From Allobosea sp. 47.2.35 (lineage in GTDB: Bacteria; Pseudomonadota; Alphaproteobacteria; Rhizobiales; Beijerinckiaceae), in the NCBI RefSeq assembly GCF_024655635.1, contig NZ_JANLGI010000008.1, positions 62,001-126,000 on the forward strand: DNA of 64,000 nucleotides, given 5' to 3'. The notes beneath the pieces were generated by a model. It saw only the letters and a list, made by a program, of their open reading frames with translations, searched no databases and was not told the DNA's origin. Both the position numbers and the translations under genes were made by a program. The first letter of the stretch is position 1. Each line of letters begins with the position of its first letter. Positions 41,238 through 49,760 of this stretch are shown in pieces.

Positions 41238-41987
41238 TCAGGGCCCGACGAGCTGCCCGCCATCGACGACGATGCTCTGGCCGGTAACCCAGCTCGCCTT
41301 GGCGGAGGCGAGGAAGAGCACGACCTCGGCGACTTCCTCGGGCTTGCCCATCCGCCCGAACGCGATGGATGCCAGCGTCGCATTATAGAGCTCGGGATTG
41401 GAGGTCTTGCGGTTCTCCCAGGAGCCGCCGGGAAACTCGATCGAGCCCGGCGCGACGCAGTTCACCCGGATGCCCTTGCGCGCCAGCATCTTTGCCTGGC
41501 TGCCGGTGTAGTGCATCACCGCTGCCTTGATCGCCCCATAAGGCGCCGACCGCGAGGACGCGCGCAGGGCCGAGATCGAGGAGATGTTCACGATCGACGA
41601 GCCCGGCTGGAGATGGGGGATCGCCGCATGGCTGCCGCGCACCACCGCCATCATGTCGACGCTGAGCGAGGCCGCCCAGCCTTCCTCGTCGTCGGTTTGG
41701 CCGAAGCCGGAGGCGTTGTTGACGAGGATGTCGAGCCCGCCGAGCGCCTTCACCGCCTCCGGTACATAGGTCGCGATCTGCTCGGCATCGGCGAGATCGA
41801 CGTTTCCCGCATGGGCGGTGACGCCGAGCGCCTCGATCTCCCGGCGCGTCGCTTCCAGCGGCCCGGCACTGCGTGCGCAGATCGAGACGGACGCCCCGCC
41901 CGCAGCGAAGCCGAGCGCGATCGAGCGACCAATGCCACGGCTGCCGCCCATGACGATGACGCGCTTGCCGGTGAATTCCTTGGCCAT
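41238..41987 (-). CDS. SDR family NAD(P)-dependent oxidoreductase
   Basis: Classical short-chain dehydrogenase of 249 residues: cofactor motif GGSRGIG (about 14-20), NNAS (about 89-92), active site SSISALRASSRSAPYGAIKAA. The tail QSIVVDGGQLVGP is normal for the family. It stands alone on the minus strand, with a terminator-like hairpin after it and a short gap to the next gene upstream. Substrate unknown. Confidence 0.93.
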   Translation of the reverse strand: MAKEFTGKRVIVMGGSRGIGRSIALGFAAGGASVSICARSAGPLEATRREIEALGVTAHAGNVDLADAEQIATYVPEAVKALGGLDILVNNASGFGQTDDEEGWAASLSVDMMAVVRGSHAAIPHLQPGSSIVNISSISALRASSRSAPYGAIKAAVMHYTGSQAKMLARKGIRVNCVAPGSIEFPGGSWENRKTSNPELYNATLASIAFGRMGKPEEVAEVVLFLASAKASWVTGQSIVVDGGQLVGP

Positions 41988-42100
41988 GCTGGCCTCCCCT
42001 TCCTGATGGATTCCCGGTCCTTATTGCCGGCGGGAAGGGACGCGCTTCAAGGCAGGCGGCACGCATGCCGCCCCTGCGCTTTCAGGTAGGACCAGCAGTG

Positions 42101-43792
42101 TTAGCGGTCGCGCGCGACGCGGAAGCCGTTGGTGTAGAAGCGCACATCGGCCTCGTATTTGAAGCGCGCGGCCGAGCGCAGATAGCGCGGATCATTGTTG
42201 AACGAACCGCCGCGGAGCACGCGCTCGCGGCATCCCCCCACCGTATAGGCGCTGCCGTCGCGAGGCGCGCTGCGATAATGCTCGCTCCAGCAATCGGCGA
42301 CCCATTCGGCGGCGTTGCCGGCCATGTCGTAGAGGCCGAAGGCATTGGCCGGGAACTGCCCGGCCGGAACGGCGCTGCCGCGCTTCTGGTCGTTGCAGCC
42401 GAGGCAGTTGGCGCGCTCCTTCACCAGGGTCTGGCCCCAGGGATAGGTCGTTGCGGTGCCGGCGCGCACGGCATACTCCCATTCGCTTTCGGTCGGCAGG
42501 CGATAGGGCTTTCCGCTCCGGGCCGAGAGCCAGGCGAGATAGGCATTGGCGTCGTTCCAGTGGATGTCGGTGACCGGCCGCTTGCCGCGGCCGAGCCCGC
42601 GATCATCCGGCCGATAGGCGCAGCCGCCCTGGTCGATGCAGAGGTCCCATTCCTCGAAGGTCACCTCGCGCGCGCCGAGATAGAAGCTACGGATCGTGAC
42701 CGGATGCACCGGCTTCTCGAACTCGTAGAGATCGTTCGAGCCCATCTGGAAGCTGCCTGCGGGGATCGCGATCAGCTCCGGGCAGCCCGTGCAGTCGCGC
42801 TGCGGCGCCCCGTTGGCCTGAGGAGCGGCCGGCGGAGGCGCGGCGACGGCAACAGCCGGTGCAGCTGGGTTGGCGCGGTATTCCTGCTCGCGCGTGCGGG
42901 CGAGGGAAGCGAAGCGCCCGTTCGGGTAGGCATCGAGATAGGCGCGGTATTCTGCGGCATTGCGGCTGTTGCGGATGGATTCCCAGAAGGCGAGATCATA
43001 GGCCGCGTCCTGGGTCGCGCCCGGCGTCTGGGGCGGCGGAATCACGGCACGGCTGCCTTGCGCCACGGCGACCGGCCGGGCGACGGGCGTGACGACGAGG
43101 CCTCTCGGTGGCTCCGCCGAGAGCCAGGCCTGCTGGCTGCGCCTCGTCTCGCGCGCGACCGTGTCCCGTACCTGCTTCAGCGCCTGCGCCATTTCCAGCC
43201 CCGGTGTCCGGATCGCCTTCAGCCAGGCCTCGGCGGCGCGGTCGGCGCCGCTTGGCAGCGTCTTGCCGGGAGCCGCCGGGAACAGCACCGCGATCCCCTC
43301 CATCGGCTCGAGCGGCAGGAGCCCCCTCGCCGTGCCTCGCCAGGGATTGTCGCGGCCGGCATCGAGAAAGATCAGGGCGCTGGACGGCCGCGCGATGATC
43401 AGCGGATCGACGATCTCGTCGAGATCGACAGCGCCTTCGGTGCCACCCTGCGACGACAGCAGGAAATTGCGGTTCCGCTGCTGGATGGCATGGCCGCTGT
43501 AGAACACGACGACCTGCGCGCCGCGCCTGAGCTTGCTGGCGAAGCCGGCAATCGCCTGCCGCAGCGCGTTGCGATCGGCATTCTCGACCGCAACCACGTC
43601 GAAGCCACCGGCTCTCAGGGTCTCGGCGACGGCACGCCCCTGCTGGGCGGCGCCAGCAATCGGCGCCTGCGGATAGGCCTCGTTGGCGATGACGAGGGCG
43701 ACGCGCGCAGGCTCCCCCTGCTGCTGGGCGAAGGCGGGCAGAGCCAGCAGCGGCAGCAGGAGAGCGGCAACCAGGACGCGTAACCAGGCCAT
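42101..43792 (-). CDS. inactive caspase-like domain fused to an FGE/SUMF1-type domain, exported
   Basis: About 563 residues from ATG 43,792 (MAWLRVLVAALLLPLLALPA signal peptide). The N-terminal half is a peptidase C14 (caspase) fold: RVALVIANEAYPQAP, the histidine region VVVFYSGHAIQ (His about 101), but the cysteine region reads LIFLDAGRDNPW, so the expected catalytic Cys is Gly. A linker rich in Pro/Ala follows, then a formylglycine-generating-enzyme-like domain (IPAGSFQMGSND, LPTESEWEYAVRAG, VLRGGSFNNDPRYLRSA) with several cysteines. The gene at 45,684 encodes the apparently active caspase relative. Probably a binding or scaffold protein in the envelope. Confidence 0.85.
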   Translation of the reverse strand: MAWLRVLVAALLLPLLALPAFAQQQGEPARVALVIANEAYPQAPIAGAAQQGRAVAETLRAGGFDVVAVENADRNALRQAIAGFASKLRRGAQVVVFYSGHAIQQRNRNFLLSSQGGTEGAVDLDEIVDPLIIARPSSALIFLDAGRDNPWRGTARGLLPLEPMEGIAVLFPAAPGKTLPSGADRAAEAWLKAIRTPGLEMAQALKQVRDTVARETRRSQQAWLSAEPPRGLVVTPVARPVAVAQGSRAVIPPPQTPGATQDAAYDLAFWESIRNSRNAAEYRAYLDAYPNGRFASLARTREQEYRANPAAPAVAVAAPPPAAPQANGAPQRDCTGCPELIAIPAGSFQMGSNDLYEFEKPVHPVTIRSFYLGAREVTFEEWDLCIDQGGCAYRPDDRGLGRGKRPVTDIHWNDANAYLAWLSARSGKPYRLPTESEWEYAVRAGTATTYPWGQTLVKERANCLGCNDQKRGSAVPAGQFPANAFGLYDMAGNAAEWVADCWSEHYRSAPRDGSAYTVGGCRERVLRGGSFNNDPRYLRSAARFKYEADVRFYTNGFRVARDR

Positions 43793-43814
43793 CGGCGGAC
43801 AGAACCCTTCGCGG

Positions 43815-44258
43815 CTAGCGGACATTGACCGTGATCTTCGGGGACATCACGGGCGGATTATGCGGAATATGCAGGTGGTCGCCGAGCAGCAATTGCAGCG
43901 TGTGCCGCCCCTTGGGCAGCGTCACCACCACCTCGGTCTGGCCGTTGCCGAGATGGATGTTGTTGTAGTCGGACGGGATCGGCTGGTCCGGCGGGCCGGG
44001 ATCGGTGTCGATCAGCAGGTGATGATGCCCGGTCCGCGCATGGTTGATGCCGGCCGGTGCGACGCCCATGCCGCGCAGGCCGATCCGCACCGTGAAACGC
44101 TCGGGCACGCTCAAGCCATCGACCGGATAATGGAAATAGACCTGCGCGCCCGGCGGAGCCGCCTGACGCACCGGTGCCTGCGCCATGGCCTGGAAGCCGG
44201 CCCCCGACAAGGCCATCAGCGCAATGAGACAGGCTGCGATGCGGGCTTGCGACATCAC
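43815..44258 (-). CDS. DUF4399 domain protein, exported
   Basis: A 147-residue protein with a signal peptide (MMSQARIAACLIALMALSGA). One DUF4399 domain: VYFHYPVDGLSVPERFTVRI, then GHHHLLIDTD, NIHLGNGQTEVVVTLP, and HTLQLLLGDHLHIPHNPPV. The clustered histidines could bind metal. Function of the family is unknown. It overlaps the triple-domain gene upstream by four bases, so it is the same unit made once. Confidence 0.87.
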   Translation of the reverse strand: MMSQARIAACLIALMALSGAGFQAMAQAPVRQAAPPGAQVYFHYPVDGLSVPERFTVRIGLRGMGVAPAGINHARTGHHHLLIDTDPGPPDQPIPSDYNNIHLGNGQTEVVVTLPKGRHTLQLLLGDHLHIPHNPPVMSPKITVNVR

Positions 44259-45514
44259 CGGCGCCTCCTCGCGTGCGGCCCGCCCGGCGCCACGATCACC
44301 GTGATGCGCTCCGAGATCACCGGCGGATCATGCGGCACATGGTTCTCGTCCGCGAGCAGAAGCTGCAGCGTGTGCCGGCCGTTCGGCAGCGTCAGCCGGT
44401 ATTCGGTCTGGCCGCCGCCGAGATGGATATGGTTGAGGTCGGCCGGAATCGGCTCGCCGAAGGCGGGCGGCCCGGTATCGACCAGCAGATGGTGATGCCC
44501 CGTGTTTGGCTTGGCGACGCCCGCCGGCGCCACGCCCATGTTGCGCAGGCCGAAGCGGATCGTCGAGGTCGGATAGATCCGGTCACCGTCCCGCGGATAG
44601 ACGAAATAGACTACGGCATCGTTGGGCGAAGCGGTGCGGGCCTTGCCGGTGCCATGGGCATGTGGCGCCGATGGCGCGGCGACAGCGGGTTGCCCATCGG
44701 CGACGACACGGACCCTGATGCGCTGGGAAACCACGGGCGGATCATGCGGCACATGCTCATGGTCGCCCATCAGCAATTGCAGCGTATGCTCGCCAGGCGG
44801 CAGCGAAAGCTCGACCTCTGTCTGACCGCGCCCGAAATGCAGATGGTTGAAGTCGCTGGGGATCTCGCGGTCGAGCGCCGGCAGTTCGGTATCGACGAGG
44901 AGATGGTGGTGGCCGCCATTCGTGCTGGTGGTCCCGGCTGGCGTCACCGCGATACCCTCCGAGCCGAAGCGGATCCTGGTCCGGCTCGGGATCGTGGCGC
45001 CGTCCTGCAGATCGATGAAGAAGACGCGGGCCCCGGGCGCCGCGGCCGAGCGCGGCTTCTCCGCCGCCGTCGCCGGAACCTCGACCGTGATCCGCTCCGA
45101 CACGATCGGCGGATCATGCGGCACATGGTTGTGGTCGGCGAAAAGCAGTTGCAGCGTATGCTTGCCCGGCGTCAGCGCGATCTCGGCCTCGGTCTGGCCG
45201 CCGCCGAAATGGATATGGTTGAAGTCGCTGGGAATCGGCTGGTCGAGCGGGGGCAATTCGGTATCGATCAGCAGGTGGTGATGCCCGCCATTGCGCGAGA
45301 CCTGTCCGGCGGGAACGACCTCCATGCCGGAGATCGCGAAACGCACCGTGAGCTTGGCCGGAACCTGCGCCTTGTCGGCGAGGCCGACGAAGGAAAGGCG
45401 CGCCGTCGGCGGAGCCGGACTGCGTTGGCGGGCACGTTCCTGCGCGAAGGCATCGGCCAATGGGATCGCCAGGGCCAGACCCAACAGCAGAAGCGCCGGC
45501 GCGAGGCGAAGCAT
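44255..45514 (-). CDS. exported protein with three tandem DUF4399 domains
   Basis: A 419-residue protein with signal peptide MLRLAPALLLLGLALAIPLA. Three copies of the DUF4399 unit, at about 38-150, 160-275 and 300-410. Each contains GGHHHLL(I/V)DTELP or GHHHLLVDTG, NHIHFGGGQTE or NHLHFGRGQTE, and HTLQLL(F/M/L)ADHNHVPHDPP-type sequence. The gene next door (43,815) encodes a single copy. Tandem duplication within one gene is evident. Possibly a multivalent metal- or ligand-binding envelope protein. Confidence 0.88.
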   Translation of the reverse strand: MLRLAPALLLLGLALAIPLADAFAQERARQRSPAPPTARLSFVGLADKAQVPAKLTVRFAISGMEVVPAGQVSRNGGHHHLLIDTELPPLDQPIPSDFNHIHFGGGQTEAEIALTPGKHTLQLLFADHNHVPHDPPIVSERITVEVPATAAEKPRSAAAPGARVFFIDLQDGATIPSRTRIRFGSEGIAVTPAGTTSTNGGHHHLLVDTELPALDREIPSDFNHLHFGRGQTEVELSLPPGEHTLQLLMGDHEHVPHDPPVVSQRIRVRVVADGQPAVAAPSAPHAHGTGKARTASPNDAVVYFVYPRDGDRIYPTSTIRFGLRNMGVAPAGVAKPNTGHHHLLVDTGPPAFGEPIPADLNHIHLGGGQTEYRLTLPNGRHTLQLLLADENHVPHDPPVISERITVIVAPGGPHARRRR

Positions 45515-45631
45515 CAGCGTCTTCCTTCCGCGAGGAGATGAAGCGAAGGCTACCAGCGCCGACTGGCGCCTTCAAGCAAAACGCCATCCCGTTTCGGTGA
45601 AAACTATGCTTTGTTCTGGAGGCGATCGGGG

Positions 45632-45649
45632 TCATGCATTAGCATGACG
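45632..45649. promoter_or_regulatory. 18-base palindrome in the divergent DUF4399/caspase gap
   Basis: GTCATGC and GCATGAC, a perfect inverted repeat around ATTA, 35 bases upstream of the caspase-family start and 118 bases from the DUF4399 gene start on the other strand. The placement fits an operator for one or both directions. The regulator is unknown. Confidence 0.45.
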
Positions 45650-45683
45650 TAGAGGCTGCCGACTGCCTTTAGGACCGTGATTC

Positions 45684-47135
45684 ATGACCCTCGTCGCGCG
45701 ACTCTGCGGCCTGCTTCTCCTGCTGTTGCCCGGCCTTGTCCTGGCCGAGGCGCCGGCTGAGCGCCGCGTCGCGCTGGTTATCGGCAATTCCAGCTACCGC
45801 AACGCCCCCGTCCTGCCGAACACCGTGAACGACGCGCGCGACATGGTGGTCGCCCTGCGCAAGGTCGGCTTCGAGGTGGTCGACGGCATCGATCTCGACA
45901 AGCGTGGCATGGACGCGGCCCTGACGCGCTTCGCCCGACTGGCGCAGGATGCCGATGCCGCGATGTTCTATTTCGCCGGCCACGGCTTCCAGTTTAACGG
46001 CGAGAACTATCTCGTCCCGGTCGAGGCGAAGGTCGAGGACGAGGTCGGCGTCCAGTACGAGACGACGCGGCTCAACGATGTCGTCACCGCCCTAAACTAC
46101 GCCCGCGGTGTCAAGATCATGGTGCTTGACGCCTGCCGCAACAATCCCTTCGTCGGCCTGCTCGCCAAGCGGCAGGCGACACGCGGTTTCTCGGTCGGCT
46201 CAGGCCTGGCTCCGGTCCAGCGCGCGCAGGGCATGGTCATCGCCTATGCCACGCAGGCCAACGACGTCGCCGCCGATGGCGCCGGCCGCAACAGCCCCTT
46301 CACCGCCGCTTTGGTGCGCGAGATCGATCAGCCCGGACTGGAGGTCGCAACGTTGTTCCGGCGCGTGCAGAAGAGCGTCTACGACACCACCGCCGGGCGG
46401 CAGACGCCGGAACTCTCGCTCTCCCTGCTCGGCGATTTCTACCTCAACCGCGAAGAGACGGATGCCGATGTCTGGCGCCGCATCCGCGCCAGCGACGAAC
46501 CTGCCGCCCTGCAGGCCTTCATCCAGCGCTATCCGCAGAGCTTCTTCGTCATCGATGCTCGGACGCGTCTCGACCTGCTCGAGCGTCGCTCTTCGGTCTC
46601 TACCGAGCGCGACAAGCTCGTACGCGAATTCGCCGAGCGCGAGCGCGCCCTGCTCCAGCGCCTTGAACGGGCGGAACAGGGACGACGGCAAGCTGCTGAT
46701 GATCTCGCCCGCAAGGATATCGGCGACGCCGTCGGCGTCCCGCCGCCCGTGCCGGCTCCGGGCTCCGCGCCGGTCGCGGCTGCCCCTGCTCAGCCCGCGC
46801 CACGTGTCCAGGACAAGGCCGAGCGCGCGCGCCTCGCCGACGAACTCGCCCGCCGGGAAACCGAGCTTGCGGCGATCGAGGCGGAGAAGCAGCGCCTCGC
46901 CGAGGAGCGCCGGACGGTCGAGCAGGCGCTGGCGGCGCGGCTTGGCGCCCCCGGCGCGCCGAGCCGCTCGACACAACCCATCGCCCTGCCGGGCGCGCCG
47001 CCACGCGCCCCGGAAGCAGCTCCCGGAGCGGCGCCGCGGGGAAGGTCCTCCGGCGATTGCGCCGAACTCCTGATGCGGGCGCAGCTCGGCGAGCTGACGC
47101 CGGGCGGGCGCGAACAACTGCGGCAATGCCGCTGA
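45684..47135 (+). CDS. caspase-family (peptidase C14) exported protein with coiled-coil tail
   Basis: A 483-residue protein with signal peptide (MTLVARLCGLLLLLLPGLVL). Caspase fold with AERRVALVIGNSSYRNAPVL, catalytic His in MFYFAGHGFQ (about 98) and catalytic Cys in IMVLDACRNNPF (about 150), both intact. The C-terminal third (about 300-445) is Glu/Arg/Ala-rich coiled coil (ERERALLQRLERAEQGRR, ELARRETELAAIEAEKQRLA), ending in a short segment with two cysteines (SSGDCAELL, RQCR). Envelope-located metacaspase-like protease or signalling protein. Next to an OmpA-type gene and opposite the DUF4399 genes. Confidence 0.9.
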   Translation: MTLVARLCGLLLLLLPGLVLAEAPAERRVALVIGNSSYRNAPVLPNTVNDARDMVVALRKVGFEVVDGIDLDKRGMDAALTRFARLAQDADAAMFYFAGHGFQFNGENYLVPVEAKVEDEVGVQYETTRLNDVVTALNYARGVKIMVLDACRNNPFVGLLAKRQATRGFSVGSGLAPVQRAQGMVIAYATQANDVAADGAGRNSPFTAALVREIDQPGLEVATLFRRVQKSVYDTTAGRQTPELSLSLLGDFYLNREETDADVWRRIRASDEPAALQAFIQRYPQSFFVIDARTRLDLLERRSSVSTERDKLVREFAERERALLQRLERAEQGRRQAADDLARKDIGDAVGVPPPVPAPGSAPVAAAPAQPAPRVQDKAERARLADELARRETELAAIEAEKQRLAEERRTVEQALAARLGAPGAPSRSTQPIALPGAPPRAPEAAPGAAPRGRSSGDCAELLMRAQLGELTPGGREQLRQCR

Positions 47136-47184
47136 TGCTGGGCCTCCGTGGCGGAAAGCCCGCTCGAAGCTGGAGAGATGAGCC

Positions 47185-48360
47185 ATGACGGGGTTTGTCC
47201 GCTTCAAGACCGTAGCGATCGGCCTCGCCCTGTTGGCGGGCATGACCACGGCCGGCGCCCAGCCCGCGCCACCGACCCCGGTTCCCTTTGCCGACGCCTT
47301 GCGCAAGGCGGCCGACGACCTGTTCGGCAAGGCGGCCGTGACCGGCGAGAAGGTCAACCTCGTCATCGACCCGCTGATCGATGCGGCCTCCGGCGCGCAA
47401 TCGGCCGCGACGCGCTCGATGCAGGCGACGCTGATGGAAATGGTCAAGGCGAATTACCCGCGCTTCAACGTGCTGCCCTTCGACAGCGAGGCGCTCGCCA
47501 GCCAGCCTGTGGTACTGGTCGGCACCTTCACCGCCGTGAACAACCAGGGTGTCACCGATGGGCCGCGCGATGCCTACCGCATCTGCCTGACGCTGGCCGA
47601 TCTCAAATCCAACAGCGTCGTGTCCAAGGGTGTCTCGCGCGCCCGGTTAGAGGGCGTCGACGCGACGCCGACACAATATTACCGGGACTCGCCACTCTGG
47701 GCGAAGGACCAAGCGACGGACGTCTATATCAAGACCTGCCAGGGCACGAAGCTCGGCGACGCCATCGACCCCGCCTATGTCGAGAGGCTCACCGCCAATG
47801 CACTGATCAATGACGGCATCCTCGCCTATGAGACGCAGCATTTCCGTGAGGCGCTGGCCTTCTACCGGGCGGCGCGCAAGCTGCCCGGCGGCGAGCAGCA
47901 CCGCGTCAGGATCGGGACCTATCTCGCCGCCAGCAAGCTCGCGCGGCGCGAGGACATGGTCGATGCCTTCGGCGACCTGATCGATTACGGCCTCGGCACG
48001 GACCGTTTGATGGTGAAGCTGCTGTTCAAGCCCGGCACGACGCAGTTCATCGACGACCGCCAGATCACCGAGCCCTATCCGATGTGGCTCAGCCAGATCG
48101 CGACCCGCGCCCGCCAGAAGGGCGCCTGCCTGGAGATCGTCGGCCATACCTCGCAGACCGGCCTGCCGCAGGTGAACGACCGGCTTTCGGCCCTGCGGGC
48201 GCAGTTCGTCATGGACCTGCTGCTCACCGGCGCGCCGGATAACCGGGGTCGCATGATCGCGACCGGCCGCGGCTTCCGTGAGAACCTCGTCGGGACCGGC
48301 AAGGACGATGCCAGCGACGCGCTCGATCGGCGGGTCGAGTTCAAGGTGATCGGCTGCTAG
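47185..48360 (+). CDS. OmpA-family C-terminal domain protein, exported
   Basis: A 391-residue protein with an N-terminal hydrophobic export segment. A middle part (about 50-250) has TPR-like helices (ALINDGILAYETQHFREALA, FYRAARKLPGGEQHRVRIGT). The C-terminal OmpA-like domain (about 285-391) includes LLFKPGTTQF, LEIVGHTSQTG, NDRLSALRAQFV and DRRVEF, the peptidoglycan-binding signature. It follows the caspase gene by 49 bases in the same direction and probably anchors that module to the cell wall. Confidence 0.9.
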   Translation: MTGFVRFKTVAIGLALLAGMTTAGAQPAPPTPVPFADALRKAADDLFGKAAVTGEKVNLVIDPLIDAASGAQSAATRSMQATLMEMVKANYPRFNVLPFDSEALASQPVVLVGTFTAVNNQGVTDGPRDAYRICLTLADLKSNSVVSKGVSRARLEGVDATPTQYYRDSPLWAKDQATDVYIKTCQGTKLGDAIDPAYVERLTANALINDGILAYETQHFREALAFYRAARKLPGGEQHRVRIGTYLAASKLARREDMVDAFGDLIDYGLGTDRLMVKLLFKPGTTQFIDDRQITEPYPMWLSQIATRARQKGACLEIVGHTSQTGLPQVNDRLSALRAQFVMDLLLTGAPDNRGRMIATGRGFRENLVGTGKDDASDALDRRVEFKVIGC

Positions 48361-48813
48361 AGCCCTTTCGCGCAAAAAGGCATCAGGACCGGAGCCTGCG
48401 CATCATGGGTTGACACAGGACCGGGCCGGACAAGCGGCCCCCGGAGATTCCGCGGCTTTGTCCCCTGCTCTTTGTGAACAGGTGGCATGCTTCCAGTCGC
48501 CTCCTGCGGGCTGACGCGGGCCTCTCCACCCCTCAGTGATCGCGCAGTTCCCGGTCTTTTTCTGTCTCTGCGAAGAAACGTTTCCGCCGGCGGCAACCTG
48601 TGTTTACGCGGGCACGGCCGGCTCGGCTCGCCTGCGGGAGCGAAACATTCGCCCACCCAAAGGTTGGAATAACCCCGCGAATCACTTGTATTGGGGACGG
48701 CCGCAGGCGCGAAGCATGCAGCGCAGCGCCCTGGCGAGTGTAACCGGGCGTTAACCTGTATTAACCAATGGTCAAGACATGACGATGCTGCACCGACATC
48801 GGCGCGCGTGCCT
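48361..48813. other. intergenic leader before the cellulose operon
   Basis: About 450 bases with no credible gene. A short inverted repeat GGGCCG/CGGCCC (48,422-48,439) may be the end of the OmpA transcript. Close to bcsN three spaced TAACC repeats occur (48,740-48,766; described separately). Nothing else recognised. Confidence 0.6.
48740..48766 (+). promoter_or_regulatory. TTAACC repeats resembling CtrA sites
   Basis: GTAACC at 48,740, TTAACC at 48,751 and TTAACC at 48,761 are spaced 11 and 10 bases apart. TTAACCTGTATTAACC is TTAA-N6-TTAA, one base short of the CtrA consensus TTAA-N7-TTAA. It lies 48 bases ahead of bcsN. CtrA binding would link cellulose synthesis to the cell cycle (inference). 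Confidence 0.4.
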
Positions 48814-49734
48814 ATGAGGGCCTGGAACGTCATCGCTGCGGCACGCCCCGGCATGCTCCGTGACGCCTCCAGACCTGTGGCAAGCGGGTTCGCGGCAGCG
48901 TGCCTGGCCCTTATACTTGCGGGCTGCGGCGAGCAGCGCTTCTCAGGCGACCAGTTGGTCACCGCCTCGCGCGCGACCTCCGTCGATATCGGCCGTGCGA
49001 TGGCGCTGCCTCCGCCCGGCAGCGTACCGGTCATCGGCGTCACCCAGCGGACCTATGATAACGGCGTCTCGCAGACCATTTCCCTGGCGACCCGCGGCCG
49101 AACGCCGGGCGAGAACGCCTTCCACGTCGCCTTCCTCACGGCTGCCGATCTCCCCGAGGAAGCGGGCGTCGAAGGCAGTCTGCTGCGGGAACCCAGCATC
49201 GACGACTTCGCCATCGCCAGGGAGATGGAAGAGCGCCTTCCCGGCGTCGCCATGGCGCCATCAGCGGTCTTCGTCCAGAACAGGTACGGCCCCTTCGGCT
49301 ATGCCTTCGGACGCGGCGCCGGCGGCGAAGCCTGCCTCTACGCCTGGCAACGGCTGGCACGGGGAGACAGCGTGTTCCGGCCACGCTCGGGCGTGATCTC
49401 CGTTCGCCTGCGCATCTGCGATCCCGCCGCGACCGAGGCCTCGCTCCTGCGCCTGGCTTATGATTATTCGCTCAATGCCCGGCTGCAGCGCGTCGGCTGG
49501 AATCCGATCGGCGATGCCCCCGCGCCCTCCCCGGACCTCGGCGAAGCCGGCGCGCCGATCTATCCGCAAGCGCCGCAGCCCTCCTTCGGCGAGGCCCCGC
49601 AGCGCCCGCAGGCCGCAAGGCCCCGGCCGGAGCGCAGACAACGACCCGCGCCCGTGGAAATCCAAGCCCCCGACCCGGTCTCAATCAGACCTCTCGAAGG
49701 ATACCCCACCGTCCCGCCGCCACCCGCGCCCTGA
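48814..49734 (+). CDS. bcsN: cellulose biosynthesis lipoprotein BcsN
   Basis: A 306-residue protein. N-terminal signal with lipobox LILAGC (Cys about 37), so probably a lipoprotein. The central domain (SVPVIGVTQRTYDNGVSQTI, GPFGYAFGRGAGGEACLYAW, SVRLRICDP) fits BcsN, found next to bcsA in alphaproteobacterial cellulose operons. Its precise role is unknown. C terminus is Pro-rich. It opens the operon, 26 bases before bcsA. Confidence 0.82.
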   Translation: MRAWNVIAAARPGMLRDASRPVASGFAAACLALILAGCGEQRFSGDQLVTASRATSVDIGRAMALPPPGSVPVIGVTQRTYDNGVSQTISLATRGRTPGENAFHVAFLTAADLPEEAGVEGSLLREPSIDDFAIAREMEERLPGVAMAPSAVFVQNRYGPFGYAFGRGAGGEACLYAWQRLARGDSVFRPRSGVISVRLRICDPAATEASLLRLAYDYSLNARLQRVGWNPIGDAPAPSPDLGEAGAPIYPQAPQPSFGEAPQRPQAARPRPERRQRPAPVEIQAPDPVSIRPLEGYPTVPPPPAP

Positions 49735-49760
49735 GCCCAACCCGAATAGCCGAACACCCG

